64,000 nucleotides of DNA from Pseudolabrys taiwanensis. GTDB taxonomy: Bacteria; Pseudomonadota; Alphaproteobacteria; Rhizobiales; Xanthobacteraceae. The notes under the pieces are model-generated. The model saw only the letters and a list, made by a program, of their open reading frames with translations, did not search any database and was not told the origin of the DNA. This document shows positions 44,457 through 53,949 of the stretch, piece by piece. The position numbers and the translations under genes are program-made. The stretch is from contig NZ_CP031417.1 in the NCBI RefSeq assembly GCF_003367395.1, positions 1 to 64,000 of the forward strand. Reading direction: 5' to 3'. Position 1 is the first letter of the stretch. Each line of letters opens with the position of its first letter.

Positions 44457-45502
44457 CCGACAAGATTGCCTTGATCACGGGGATCACCGGCCAGGACGGT
44501 GCCTATCTCGCGGAATTGCTGCTGAAGAAGGGGTATGTGGTGCACGGCGTGAAGCGCCGTTCGTCGTCGCTCAACACCCAGCGTGTCGACCACCTTTACG
44601 TCGATCCGCACGAGCATGCGACGCGCTTCTTCATGCACTACGGCGACATGACGGATGCCACCAATCTGATCCGTCTGATGCAGGAGACGCAGCCGACCGA
44701 GATTTATAACCTCGCGGCGCAGAGTCATGTGCAGGTGTCGTTCGAGACACCGGAGTACACGGCGAATTCGGACGCGCTTGGCACGCTGCGGCTCTTGGAG
44801 GCCATACGGATCCTGCGCATGGAGCGTAAGGTCCGCTTCTATCAAGCCTCGACCTCGGAGTTATACGGCAACGCGCCGGCGCCGCAGAACGAGCGGACAC
44901 CGTTTCAGCCACGCAGTCCTTATGCCGCGGCCAAGCTCTATGCCTATTGGATCACGGTGAATTACCGCGAAGCCTACGGCATGCATGCCTCTAACGGCAT
45001 CCTGTTCAACCACGAGAGTCCGATCCGTGGCGAGACCTTCGTCACCCGCAAGATTTCACGCGCGGTAGCGGCGATCGAGGTTGGGCAGCAGGAGACGCTT
45101 TTCATCGGCAACATCAATGCTCGGCGCGACTGGGGCCACGCCCGGGACTACGTCGAGGGGATGTGGACCATCCTGCAACAGGACAAACCGGATGATTATG
45201 TGCTCGCGACCGGCGAGACGCATACGGTCCGCGAGTTCATCGAGCGTGCGTTTGCGGTGGTTGGCCGCGCCATCCGGTGGTGGGGCGAGGGCGTCGATGA
45301 GGTCGGTTTTGACGTGAAGACCGGCAAGGAATTGATCAAAATCGACCCGGGTTATTTCCGCCCGACCGAGGTCGATGTGCTGCTTGGCGATCCGAGTAAG
45401 GCGCGGAATGTGCTCGGATGGAGCCACAAAGTGGCCTTTGGGGATCTCGTCACCGAAATGGTGATGGAAGACTTGGCCGCCGCGCGGGCAGGCAAACCTT
45501 AG
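44453..45502 (+). CDS. gmd: GDP-mannose 4,6-dehydratase
   Basis: 349 residues, start overlapping the previous stop by ATGA. The Gmd signature is complete: [53 protein letters not shown] (catalytic Tyr and Lys) and [17 protein letters not shown]. It converts GDP-mannose to GDP-4-keto-6-deoxymannose, the branch point to GDP-fucose, GDP-rhamnose or GDP-perosamine. No adjacent reductase (Fcl or Rmd) is seen. GDP-mannose would be supplied by ManC at 57517. Confidence 0.95.
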   Translation: MTDKIALITGITGQDGAYLAELLLKKGYVVHGVKRRSSSLNTQRVDHLYVDPHEHATRFFMHYGDMTDATNLIRLMQETQPTEIYNLAAQSHVQVSFETPEYTANSDALGTLRLLEAIRILRMERKVRFYQASTSELYGNAPAPQNERTPFQPRSPYAAAKLYAYWITVNYREAYGMHASNGILFNHESPIRGETFVTRKISRAVAAIEVGQQETLFIGNINARRDWGHARDYVEGMWTILQQDKPDDYVLATGETHTVREFIERAFAVVGRAIRWWGEGVDEVGFDVKTGKELIKIDPGYFRPTEVDVLLGDPSKARNVLGWSHKVAFGDLVTEMVMEDLAAARAGKP

Positions 45503-45606
45503 GAACGTCAACGGTTAGGCGGGGGGATGTCTCCGTCCCGAAAGCCCCGAATGTCGAAAACGATGACGTGTCGCAGAGAGTCTGTTTGTTGATCAGCGGA
45601 ATCCGA

Positions 45607-46521
45607 TCATGGAGGTAACCGTTCTTCACGCTGCGGGATCAAGTTTACTCCCTCCATGCGCTGGATTGGTGCATTGAGCGGGCGATGTTCGCCTTGCGGT
45701 TTGATCATCGCCACAAACATTAGATCGAACACATAGCACATATGGTGTTTGTCGGACGGATAAGGAGCCCAGCGACCCAGAGATGGCGCCAGTCCCTTCA
45801 GGGCTGATTTGGTCTCGGCCGAGCGAATGTTGCTGTAGAATTGCAATACGACCTTTGTCATGAAGGCTTGGGTGTTATCGAGATCGGATAATTGAATAGG
45901 CAAACGGTCGAATGAAAGCGTTCCATTCTCGGCAAGGGCTAATGTTCTCTCTCTAACAAACATGTTGTCGACATAGCTGAAATCCACGAGCTCGTAGTTA
46001 TTGGCGCGGGCGAATTCGATGAAAAGATTTGGATTGGGTGTGTAGAAGCCGTGGTTGGGGAAAGCAAAAGCCGGCACGCAATGAAGTGCGAGCCCTCCTG
46101 GTACGAGGAGTTTGTGCATGGTGTCGAAGACTTGCGCGATATTATAGACATGCTCGGCAGTGCCGAAATCGGTCACGACGTCGAAGCGCGGTAGTTCTTC
46201 GATCGGGCTGTTCAAGTCGAAACGGTAGTCGGCTCGATCATCGGTCAGATCAGCCGACTTGTATTCCTTGGGACCGAACAATCGATAGTATTCGGGCTGG
46301 CAGTCCTTTCGCGGATTCTGCTCGTCGCAAATGGCTGCAATATCTGAAGTTGGGTCAATGGCTAGATTGCGCCTGATCGAGTTTTCAAGGAATTTTCGGC
46401 CGGTCTGGATGTCTTGCGGACCCAAATCTAGGATGGACGTCCTGCCATCGAACGCCCCTTTACGAAGAACTCGAAACAACCATTCAGTATGAACGCATCC
46501 GATCGCCATAGCTTCTCTCAT
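45607..46521 (-). CDS. Methyltransferase-like protein in a low-GC islet
   Basis: 304 residues; ATG 46509 with GAGAG upstream is an alternative start. SILDLGPQDIQTG may be SAM motif I (with a weak glycine loop) and FDVVTDFGTAEHVYN motif IV; the region then resembles class I methyltransferases (LLVPGGLALHCVPAF). It points against its neighbours and is visibly AT-richer. A separate acquisition is likely. Substrate unknown; glycan methylation is possible by context. Confidence 0.65.
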   Translation of the reverse strand: MREAMAIGCVHTEWLFRVLRKGAFDGRTSILDLGPQDIQTGRKFLENSIRRNLAIDPTSDIAAICDEQNPRKDCQPEYYRLFGPKEYKSADLTDDRADYRFDLNSPIEELPRFDVVTDFGTAEHVYNIAQVFDTMHKLLVPGGLALHCVPAFAFPNHGFYTPNPNLFIEFARANNYELVDFSYVDNMFVRERTLALAENGTLSFDRLPIQLSDLDNTQAFMTKVVLQFYSNIRSAETKSALKGLAPSLGRWAPYPSDKHHMCYVFDLMFVAMIKPQGEHRPLNAPIQRMEGVNLIPQREERLPP

Positions 46522-47153
46522 TCCATTTAATCGAAAACGCGCTGTTGCCTTTAGCGGGCTTTTTTTATTCGAGTTTGCCTGCTGGAGCCAGTCTTACTTC
46601 TCATTCTGGCATCTTATGCGAGCCGGCGCCGGTCAGGGGTGCGCTTCATCCTCGTCGTAGGAAGTGCGGAATATTTTGTTGCTCAGTCGGTCGGGTGGCT
46701 TTCTCCAGCCTGCACTTGCACATTTTGTACTTGGCGGAACGGCTCATTAAGTTGAAGCACCATTCGTGAATCGGATGGGCGACGGGCGGCATTCGAGATC
46801 GCAACCGATCCATGCCGGTGACGGGCCGGGCCGCCGCCGATGTGCGTGATACTCTAAGGCTGACGGTTCGACGTCCTCAAGAAACTGCCGGCGATCGGCA
46901 CGCAGACGGCCGCCCAGCTTTCTCTCGCCGCGGTGAAGACTTTCCGCGAGGACGCCGTCGCCGCCGGCCTGCGACTCGCTGTCCCGGCGTCGCGCGCGGC
47001 CGAATAGCGGCCTGGTTCAGGGTTACCAAGCCTGTAACGCTCTGAATCAAAACGTGTTCGGATCGTTTTCGGGCGGCCGTCGCCAGCCGGCCCCCCTGCA
47101 TGCTAGGTCAGAGCCGGGTGCCCGGAGGCGGGCCAGGGGAAGACCGTTAAGCC
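46522..47153. other. 632-bp gene-poor region holding a reading-frame relic and a T-run
   Basis: The region lies between the leftward methyltransferase-like gene and the rightward oxidoreductase. CGCT...AGCG (46540-46556) is followed by a run of seven T residues (46560-46566) that could terminate rightward transcription. From 46864 there is a coding-looking relic (listed separately). The last 140 bp before 47154 should hold the promoter of the oxidoreductase operon. Confidence 0.35.
46864..47007 (+). pseudogene. Probable C-terminal gene remnant
   Basis: A frame running from just after a TGA (46861) to TAG (47005-47007) reads like the helical end of a GC-rich gene (KKLPAIGTQTAAQLS, then VKTFREDAVAAGL), with no ATG and no ribosome site. 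The composition matches the surrounding high-GC genome, while the DNA just upstream is AT-rich. It may be the tail of a gene broken when the islet at 45.5-46.9 kb arrived. I cannot name the family. Confidence 0.35.
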
Positions 47154-48152
47154 ATGACGCAGACTGCCAGTGCGAACGCCGAACGTCCGTTGCGCGTGGG
47201 TGTCGTCGGTGTGGGCGTCATGGGTTCGAACCACGCGCGCGTCTTCGCGGGGCTCCCCGGTACCGTTCTGATCGGCGTCGCTGATCCCGACGTAAAGCAG
47301 GCCGAATTCGTCGCCCGCACGCTTGGCTGTGCCGCTGTGCCGGACATCGCGGCGCTGCTCGATCTCGGCGTCGATGCTGTCACCGTCGCCGCGCCGACGC
47401 ATCTGCATCGCGACGTGGCGCTCGCCTGTATTGCCCGCGGCGTCCATGTGATGGTGGAGAAGCCGATCGCGTCCACCGTCGAGGAAGGTTACGAAATCAT
47501 CGAGGCAGCGCGCGCCGCCGGTGTCACGCTGATGGTCGGCCACGTCGAACGCTTCAATCCGGCGGTCGAGGCCATCAAGGAAGCGATCCGCGGCGAAGAC
47601 ATTCTCTCCATCGCCATCACCCGCGTCGGTCCGTTCCCGCCGCGTATGTCGAATGTCGGCGTGGTGATCGATCTCGCCGTGCACGACATCGATCTCATCC
47701 GCTGGTTCACCGACAGCGACATTATCGAGGTGCAGCCGCAGCTTTCGAGCGCCGTCGCCGAGCGCGAGGACATCGCGCTGCTGCAATTCCGCACCGCCTC
47801 GGGCGTGCTCGCGCACATCAACACCAACTGGCTGACGCCGTTCAAGGCGCGCCAGGTGACGGTTGCGACGCGCGGCAAATACGTGATGGGCGATCTGCTC
47901 ACCCGCCAGGTCACCGAGTGCTTCGGCTTCCAGCCGGACGGCAGCTATTCGATGCGCCATCTTTCGGTCGGCCATGCCGAACCGCTGCGCTCCGAACTGC
48001 TCGCCTTCCTGCGCGCGGTGCGCGGCGGTGCCGAGCCCGCCGTCACCGGCGAGCAGGGCGTCGCCAGCCTTGAGATCGCCACCCGCTGCCTCACCACGCG
48101 TCCCGTACCGTTCACGCCGTCGCGTCCCGCGCCGCGCGTGGTCGCCGGTTGA
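47154..48152 (+). CDS. Gfo/Idh/MocA oxidoreductase, GnnA-like UDP-GlcNAc 3-dehydrogenase candidate
   Basis: 332 residues. GVVGVGVMGSNHARVF is the NAD motif, VMVEKPIASTVEEG contains the catalytic Lys, and MVGHVERFNPAV and DLAVHDIDLIRWF match nucleotide-sugar 3-dehydrogenases (GnnA, WlbA, WbpB). Followed by a DegT aminotransferase it would make a UDP-3-amino sugar. In Bradyrhizobium relatives GnnA/GnnB give UDP-GlcNAc3N for 2,3-diamino-2,3-dideoxyglucose lipid A, which is the best guess. The WbpB-type O-antigen route is the alternative, but no acetyltransferase (WbpD) is seen. Confidence 0.8.
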   Translation: MTQTASANAERPLRVGVVGVGVMGSNHARVFAGLPGTVLIGVADPDVKQAEFVARTLGCAAVPDIAALLDLGVDAVTVAAPTHLHRDVALACIARGVHVMVEKPIASTVEEGYEIIEAARAAGVTLMVGHVERFNPAVEAIKEAIRGEDILSIAITRVGPFPPRMSNVGVVIDLAVHDIDLIRWFTDSDIIEVQPQLSSAVAEREDIALLQFRTASGVLAHINTNWLTPFKARQVTVATRGKYVMGDLLTRQVTECFGFQPDGSYSMRHLSVGHAEPLRSELLAFLRAVRGGAEPAVTGEQGVASLEIATRCLTTRPVPFTPSRPAPRVVAG

Positions 48153-48184
48153 TCCCATACCTTTTTGCCCCATCGGACTTAGAC

Positions 48185-49333
48185 ATGAACGTGAGAACCC
48201 AGCCTCCCGCCATCTCCTTTATCGACGTGGGCGCGCAGCGCCGGCGGCTGGGCAAGGCGATCGACGACGCGGTCGCGCGCGTGCTCAACCATTGCCAGTT
48301 TGCGATGGGCCCGGAAGTGCGCGCCTTTGAGGCGGATCTCGCGGCCTTCTGTGGTGCCAAACAGGTCGTGTCCTGCGCCAGCGGCACCGACGCACTGGTG
48401 CTGCCGCTCCGCGCGCTGGGCATCGGACCCGGCGACGCGGTGATCTGTCCGTCCTTCACCTTTTGTGCGACCGCCGAGGTCGCGGTGCTGGTCGGTGCCA
48501 CGCCGATCTTCGTCGACGTCGACGAGACGACCTTCAACATCAAGCCGGGTGACATCGCGGCGGCGGTCGAGACGGCGAAGTCGCTCGGCCTCAAGCCGAA
48601 GGCGGTGATCCCGGTCGACCTGTTCGGCCTGCCGGCCGATCACGACGCCATCCGCGCCGCGGCCGATGCCGCCGGGCTGTTCATCATCGACGATGCCGCC
48701 CAGAGCTTCGGTGCGAGCTACAAAGGCCACCGGCTGGGCACCGGGCCGCACGTGACGTCGACCAGCTTCTTCCCGGCCAAGCCCTTGGGTTGCTACGGCG
48801 ACGGCGGCGCCGTGATGACAGACGATGCCGAACTCGCCGACATCATGCGCAGCATCCGCATCCACGGCCACGGCAGCGACAAATACGACAATGTCCGCAT
48901 CGGCCTCGCCTCGCGCCTCGATACCATCCAGGCGGCGGTGCTGATCGAGAAGCTCAAGATATTCCAGGACGAGATCGAGACCCGCAACAAGGTCGCCGCC
49001 CGTTACGCCGAAGGCCTCGCCGACGTCTGCGCCGTGCCGACCGTGCCGGAAGGTTATACCTCTGTGTGGGCGCAGTACACGATCCGCGTGCCCGGCGGCC
49101 GCCGCGATGCCTTTGCCGAGGCGTTGAAGGCCGAAGGCGTGCCGACGGCGATCTATTACCCCATCCCGCTGCACCGGCAGCAGGCTTACAAGCATTTCCC
49201 GGTGGGCAAGGCCGGCGTGGCCGTCAGCGACCGCATCGCCGGCGAGGTCATCGCCCTGCCGATGCACGCCTATCTCGAGCCCGAGGTCCAGGACCGGGTT
49301 ATCGACGTGGCACGCCGCGCCCTCAAAAAGTGA
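48185..49333 (+). CDS. DegT/DnrJ/EryC1-family PLP aminotransferase, GnnB-like candidate
   Basis: 382 residues from the ATG at 48185; an in-frame TTG at 48149 would overlap the preceding stop. CASGTDALVLPLRALG, FVDVDETTFNIKP, DDAAQSFGASYKG and FFPAKPLGCYGDGGA (with the PLP Lys) are standard for the family. It transfers an amino group from glutamate to the 3-keto (or 4-keto) sugar from its partner. Location next to the GnnA-like gene supports a 3-amino sugar. Confidence 0.85.
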   Translation: MNVRTQPPAISFIDVGAQRRRLGKAIDDAVARVLNHCQFAMGPEVRAFEADLAAFCGAKQVVSCASGTDALVLPLRALGIGPGDAVICPSFTFCATAEVAVLVGATPIFVDVDETTFNIKPGDIAAAVETAKSLGLKPKAVIPVDLFGLPADHDAIRAAADAAGLFIIDDAAQSFGASYKGHRLGTGPHVTSTSFFPAKPLGCYGDGGAVMTDDAELADIMRSIRIHGHGSDKYDNVRIGLASRLDTIQAAVLIEKLKIFQDEIETRNKVAARYAEGLADVCAVPTVPEGYTSVWAQYTIRVPGGRRDAFAEALKAEGVPTAIYYPIPLHRQQAYKHFPVGKAGVAVSDRIAGEVIALPMHAYLEPEVQDRVIDVARRALKK

Positions 49334-49342
49334 GTTTTTCGA

Positions 49343-49358
49343 GACGGATTTTGCCGTC
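49343..49358. terminator. Hairpin after the aminotransferase gene
   Basis: GACGG-ATTTTG-CCGTC forms a perfect 5-bp stem 10 bp after the aminotransferase stop. No T-run follows, so termination is uncertain. Confidence 0.25.
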
Positions 49359-49401
49359 CGGCCCGCATCTTTGAAATATCTTCGACTGCCCCGGGGGGCT
49401 G

Positions 49402-49418
49402 GAATACACTAGGTATTC
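49402..49418. promoter_or_regulatory. Inverted repeat upstream of cysD, possible operator
   Basis: GAATAC-ACTAG-GTATTC is a perfect 6-bp inverted repeat with a 5-bp spacer, ending 27 bp before the cysD ATG. The position suits a repressor or activator site for the sulfate-activation operon. The binding protein is not known. Confidence 0.35.
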
Positions 49419-49445
49419 GGGCTCAATCATTCCGAGGCCGTTCTG

Positions 49446-50357
49446 ATGAATTGGCGTCACCAACATATCCGGTTGCGCCGGCTCGAGGCCGAGGCCATCG
49501 GCATCCTGCGCGAGGCCGTGGCCGAGTTCAAAAACCCGGTCATGATGTACTCGATCGGCAAGGACTCGAGCGCGATGCTGCATCTCGCGCTGAAGGCCTT
49601 CGCCCCGGCCAAGCTTCCATTCCCGCTGCTGCACATCGACACGACCTGGAAATTCCGCGAGATGATCGCCTTCCGTGACGATACGGTGGCGCGGCATGGA
49701 CTCGACCTCTTGGTGCACACCAATCCCGAGGGGCTCGCGCGCGGCGTCTCGCCGATCGCCTCCGGCTCGGCCGTGCACACGCAGGTCATGAAGACGGAAG
49801 CACTGCGTCAAGCGCTCGACAGATGGCAGTTCGATGTCGCCTTCGGCGGCGCGCGCCGCGACGAGGAAAAGAGCCGCGCCAAAGAGCGCATTTTCTCCTT
49901 CCGCTCGGCCAATCACGGCTGGGATCCGCGCGGTCAGCGCCCCGAACTGTGGCATCTGTTCAACACGCGCATCAAGCCGGGCGAGTCGATGCGCGTCTTT
50001 CCGCTGTCGAATTGGACCGAGCTCGACGTGTGGGAATACGTACGCCTCGAGAATATCCCGGTGGTGCCGCTGTATTTTGCGAAGCCCCGGCCGGTGGTCG
50101 AGCGTGACGGCGCGCTTATCATGGTCGACGACAATCGTCTGCCGTTGTTGCCGGACGAAGTGCCGCGCACGGTGAGCGTGCGCTTCCGCACGCTCGGCTG
50201 CTATCCGCTGACCGGGGCGATCCGGTCGACCGCCGACACGCTCGATGCCGTCATTGACGAGATGCGCGCATCGACGACCTCGGAACGCCAGGGTCGGCTC
50301 ATCGATCACGACGAGAGCGGCTCGATGGAGAAGAAGAAGCGCGAGGGCTACTTCTGA
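49446..50357 (+). CDS. cysD: Sulfate adenylyltransferase subunit 2
   Basis: 303 residues matching Cys[23 protein letters not shown] is the PP-loop (ATP pyrophosphatase), followed by [34 protein letters not shown], and the C-terminal [14 protein letters not shown]. With CysN it forms adenosine 5'-phosphosulfate from ATP and sulfate, driven by GTP hydrolysis. Its stop overlaps the start of the CysNC gene by one base, so both are made together. Confidence 0.95.
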   Translation: MNWRHQHIRLRRLEAEAIGILREAVAEFKNPVMMYSIGKDSSAMLHLALKAFAPAKLPFPLLHIDTTWKFREMIAFRDDTVARHGLDLLVHTNPEGLARGVSPIASGSAVHTQVMKTEALRQALDRWQFDVAFGGARRDEEKSRAKERIFSFRSANHGWDPRGQRPELWHLFNTRIKPGESMRVFPLSNWTELDVWEYVRLENIPVVPLYFAKPRPVVERDGALIMVDDNRLPLLPDEVPRTVSVRFRTLGCYPLTGAIRSTADTLDAVIDEMRASTTSERQGRLIDHDESGSMEKKKREGYF

Positions 50358-52246
50358 TGCTCGAAGTCGCAACGCGAGCGCAGCCCATCGCCGCCGACGA
50401 TGCCGCCACACGGCCGGCGCTGCGGTTTCTGACATGTGGTTCGGTCGACGACGGCAAATCCACACTGATCGGGCGGCTGCTCTACGAGCAGAATCTCATT
50501 TTCGACGACCATCTCGCCGCGCTCGAACGCGACTCCAAAAAGCATGGCACCAACGGCGCCGACGTCGACTTTGCGCTGTTGCTCGACGGGCTCGAGACCG
50601 AACGCGAGCAGGGCATCACCATTGATGTTGCGTACCGGTACTTTTCGACGCCGCGGCGCTCCTTTGTCGTCGCCGATACGCCCGGCCACGAGCAGTACAC
50701 GCGCAACATGGCGACCGGCGCCTCCAATGCCGACCTCGCGGTGCTGCTGGTCGATGCCCGCAAGGGGCTTCTCGCCCAGACGCGGCGGCACGCGATCATC
50801 GCCAGCCTGCTCGGCATCCGCTATGTCGTGCTGGCGGTGAACAAGATCGACCTCGTCGGCTACGATGAGGCCGTCTTCGCCGGGATCGCCTCGGGCTTCG
50901 CCGATTTCGCGGCGCAACTCGGCTTCAAGGATATCCGCGCCATCCCGATGTCTGCGCGCGACGGCGACAACGTGTCGACATTGAGCGCTCAAACGCCCTG
51001 GTACGAGGGCCCCCACTTGCTCGATCACCTCGAGACGATCGACGTCGAGGACGATCGCGCGGAGAAGCCGTTCCGCATGCCGGTGCAGTGGGTCAACCGG
51101 CCGAACCTCGATTTCCGCGGCTTCGCCGGCACCATCGCGGGCGGCAGCCTGAATGTGGGCGACGAAATCGCGGTGCTGCCGTCCGGCCAGACCAGCCAGG
51201 TCCGCGCCATCCTCTCCGCCGGAGTCGACGTCGACGCCGCGGAGGCGGGCGACGCGGTCACCGTGACGCTTGCCGATGAGATCGACATTGCGCGCGGCGA
51301 CATGCTCGCCGGCTTGCGGGACCGGCCACAGGTCGCCGACCAATTCGCCGCGCACCTTGTCTGGATGGCGCGCGAGCCGCTGCAGCCCGGGCGCAGCTAT
51401 TTGATGAAGCTCAATCACGCGACCTTGGCGGCGACGGTGACCGAGCTCAAGCACAAGGTCGACGTCGACACGCTGAACAAGCTCGCGGCGAAGACGCTCA
51501 GCTTTAACGAGGTCGCGGTCTGCAATCTGTCGATCGCGCGGCCGGTCGCCTTCGATCCGTACGCTGCCAACCGCGACACCGGCGCCTTCATTCTCATCGA
51601 CCGTTACACGAACGAAACCGTCGCGGCCGGCACCATCGATTTCGCACTGCGCCGGGCGACGAACGTTCACGTCCAGAACATCACCGTCAGCAAGGCCGCG
51701 CGTTCGCAGCTCATGCAGCACAAACCGGCGGTGCTCTGGTTCACCGGCCTGTCGGGGGCTGGCAAATCGACGGTCGCCAATCTGGTCGAGGCGGCCCTTC
51801 ACGAACGCGGCATTCACACGCTGATGCTTGACGGCGACAATGTGCGTCACGGGCTGAACAAGGATCTCGGCTTTACCGAAACCGACCGCGTCGAGAACAT
51901 CCGCCGCATCGGCGAGGTCGCCAAGCTGATGACGGATGCCGGCCTGATTGTCTTGTGCTCGTTCATCTCGCCGTTCCGGGCGGAACGGCAGATGGTGCGC
52001 GAACTGCTGCCCGAGGGCGAATTCATCGAGGTCTTCGTCGATACGCCGCTGGATCAGTGCATCGCGCGCGATCCGAAAGGGCTTTACCGGCGGGCTCAGG
52101 CCGGCGAGATCAAGAATTTCACCGGCATCGACCAGCCCTATGAAGCGCCGGAGAAGCCCGAGTTGCATTTGAACGCGGGCGACGAGTCGCCGGAAGCGCT
52201 GGCCGCGCGGGTTGTCGACGATCTCGTGCGCCGGAACTTGTTCTAA
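50357..52246 (+). CDS. cysNC: Bifunctional sulfate adenylyltransferase subunit 1/adenylylsulfate kinase (NodQ-like)
   Basis: 629 residues. The N-terminal EF-Tu-like GTPase has [28 protein letters not shown] and NKIDLVG. The C-terminal APS kinase starts near residue 455 with [12 protein letters not shown], followed by [16 protein letters not shown] and DPKGLYRRA. Together with CysD it makes PAPS. Fused CysNC is common in rhizobia, where it can serve both cysteine synthesis and sulfation of surface glycans. No sulfotransferase is visible in the window. Confidence 0.95.
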   Translation: MLEVATRAQPIAADDAATRPALRFLTCGSVDDGKSTLIGRLLYEQNLIFDDHLAALERDSKKHGTNGADVDFALLLDGLETEREQGITIDVAYRYFSTPRRSFVVADTPGHEQYTRNMATGASNADLAVLLVDARKGLLAQTRRHAIIASLLGIRYVVLAVNKIDLVGYDEAVFAGIASGFADFAAQLGFKDIRAIPMSARDGDNVSTLSAQTPWYEGPHLLDHLETIDVEDDRAEKPFRMPVQWVNRPNLDFRGFAGTIAGGSLNVGDEIAVLPSGQTSQVRAILSAGVDVDAAEAGDAVTVTLADEIDIARGDMLAGLRDRPQVADQFAAHLVWMAREPLQPGRSYLMKLNHATLAATVTELKHKVDVDTLNKLAAKTLSFNEVAVCNLSIARPVAFDPYAANRDTGAFILIDRYTNETVAAGTIDFALRRATNVHVQNITVSKAARSQLMQHKPAVLWFTGLSGAGKSTVANLVEAALHERGIHTLMLDGDNVRHGLNKDLGFTETDRVENIRRIGEVAKLMTDAGLIVLCSFISPFRAERQMVRELLPEGEFIEVFVDTPLDQCIARDPKGLYRRAQAGEIKNFTGIDQPYEAPEKPELHLNAGDESPEALAARVVDDLVRRNLF

Positions 52247-52461
52247 GTCGGCTTGCTCTCCAGAGAACGAATGTGGAGTGCGCGGGTATTTGTTATCGCT
52301 ATGCCGCCCCGAAATTCGCGTACCAAAGCCTGTCTTGTCGACCGGCATCGTCCGAAGCGCAGCTCGCTGTCCGGTAAGAACCAAGTAATATCACACCGCT
52401 CCGGCACCGTCGCGTGGTTCTATAATTCGGTACCCTCCAGCCGCGGGCCCGCATTCGGCCG

Positions 52462-53643
52462 ATGCCACAGCGAAGAAGTTTTGCCGGTCCGTTCCGGGTG
52501 TTCCTCTCGACGTGGCGGCGGCTTCCCGACAGCGTCTACGTCGAACTTGTCGACATCGTCTACAGCAACGCGCGGCCGACCGTGTTCGTCGGCGTGGCCA
52601 TGGTTTGCGATGGCGTGCTGATCGGGTTCAAGAATAAGGACGCGCTGGCCCTGGCGATCACGGCGGTGGCGGCGGTGATCGTCACGCTCCGGTTGGTCAC
52701 GTTCCGGACCTATGCAAACCGCACTCTGCGCCAATCGGCCGAGGTCGCGCGGCTTTGGGAACGGCGCTATGCCGCCGGCAGCCACACCTTCGCTGCGGCG
52801 CTTGGCTTGCTGAACCTCCGTGCGATGACAGCCGGCGATCCTTTGGACGCCATGCTAGCGACGGGCCTGGTCTTCGGTTATGGCTGCGGGCTGGTATCGC
52901 GCGTTTCCTCGCGGCCGATCATCTGCTTCACCAGTCTCTTGCTTTCGGCTGCGCCAACCGCTGTCGGCTTCACCTTCTATATCCGAAGCGCGACCGCCTC
53001 CTTTGAAATGGAGGCCTATCTTTTACAGCTGGTCCTGACGGTAGGCTTCGTTTTTGCGGCGTTCGAAACCGTCAATTCCGTTTACGCGACGACCTTGCAG
53101 CAAATCGAGAGCAAGCACGACTCGATCATGTTGGCGGGACGCGACGTGCTGACCGGTCTGCCCAATCGCACGTTGCTGAATGCGCGGCTGAACGAGGAGA
53201 TCATGCGGGTCGTCAACAACAGCTCGGGCCTCGCTTGCCTCTTTCTCGATCTCGATTTGTTCAAGGAGGTCAACGATCGGCTCGGCCACGCGGCCGGCGA
53301 TGCCGTGCTGCGTGAAGTGGCGGAACGCCTGTCGCATATCCTGCGCGTCGGCGATACGGCCGCGCGCGTCGGCGGCGACGAGTTCATCGTCTTGCAGACC
53401 GGCGTCAAAGACGCGGAGGAAGCGCGGGTTCTGGGAGCGCGCATCGTCCGCGCCATCAGCGCCCCATACGAATATGCGCACCAACCGGTGCGGATCGGCG
53501 GCAGCGTCGGCATCGCCATCGCGCCACGCGACGCTCGTGACGAGCAGACGCTGATCGCCTGCGCGGATGCCGCCCTCTATCGCGCCAAGGCGCGGGGGCG
53601 CGGCAACGTCGTCGTGTGGGGCGATCCCGATTCCGCCGGATGA
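52462..53643 (+). CDS. Membrane-bound diguanylate cyclase (GGDEF)
   Basis: 393 residues. About six hydrophobic segments in the first 210 residues form an unclassified membrane sensor. The GGDEF domain starts near residue 225 (GRDVLTGLPNRTLLNARL), with an intact GGDEF active loop at residues about 304-308. An RxxD inhibitory site (R295, D298) is present, so product feedback by c-di-GMP is expected. No EAL domain. A role in matching polysaccharide production to c-di-GMP is plausible by context. Confidence 0.9.
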   Translation: MPQRRSFAGPFRVFLSTWRRLPDSVYVELVDIVYSNARPTVFVGVAMVCDGVLIGFKNKDALALAITAVAAVIVTLRLVTFRTYANRTLRQSAEVARLWERRYAAGSHTFAAALGLLNLRAMTAGDPLDAMLATGLVFGYGCGLVSRVSSRPIICFTSLLLSAAPTAVGFTFYIRSATASFEMEAYLLQLVLTVGFVFAAFETVNSVYATTLQQIESKHDSIMLAGRDVLTGLPNRTLLNARLNEEIMRVVNNSSGLACLFLDLDLFKEVNDRLGHAAGDAVLREVAERLSHILRVGDTAARVGGDEFIVLQTGVKDAEEARVLGARIVRAISAPYEYAHQPVRIGGSVGIAIAPRDARDEQTLIACADAALYRAKARGRGNVVVWGDPDSAG

Positions 53644-53662
53644 TGCGGAAGCCGGCGGGCGG

Positions 53663-53893
53663 TCACACGCGCTTGTAGATGTCCTCGAGCCGGACGATGT
53701 CGTCCTCGCCGAGATAGCTGCCGGTCTGCACTTCGATCAACTCGAGCGGGATGCGGCCCTGATTGGCGAGGCGGTGCACGCTGCCGATCGGAATATAGAC
53801 CGACTCGTTCTCGTGCACCGATCGCACCACGACGAGGTCCTCGACGGCTACAACGGCCGTAAGCCGATGGTCGGAATGCACGACGCAGTTGCG
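53663..53893 (-). pseudogene. Deleted duplicate of the manC 3' end
   Basis: Two blocks match the full manC gene. Positions 53667-53825 match 57521-57679 with three mismatches, and 53826-53893 match 57962-58029 with one. The 282 bp that separate the blocks in manC are missing, an in-frame deletion of 94 codons, so a 97-residue open frame extends to 53956. The copy keeps the final cupin residues (RSVHENES to YKRV) but cannot be a working enzyme. It is convergent with the GGDEF gene, as the full manC is with the GGDEF remnant at 57.1 kb. Confidence 0.85.
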
Positions 53894-53949
53894 TTGCGTT
53901 TCTGTTTGGCTGTGCGTGAGCATAGCCAATGCCAGCTGAGCCGTAGCGG

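Noticed and set aside
46545..46769. Small + frames between 46.5 and 47.0 kb as genes
   Set aside because: No coding-like composition; only the frame from 46864 to 47007 reads like protein, and it has no start.
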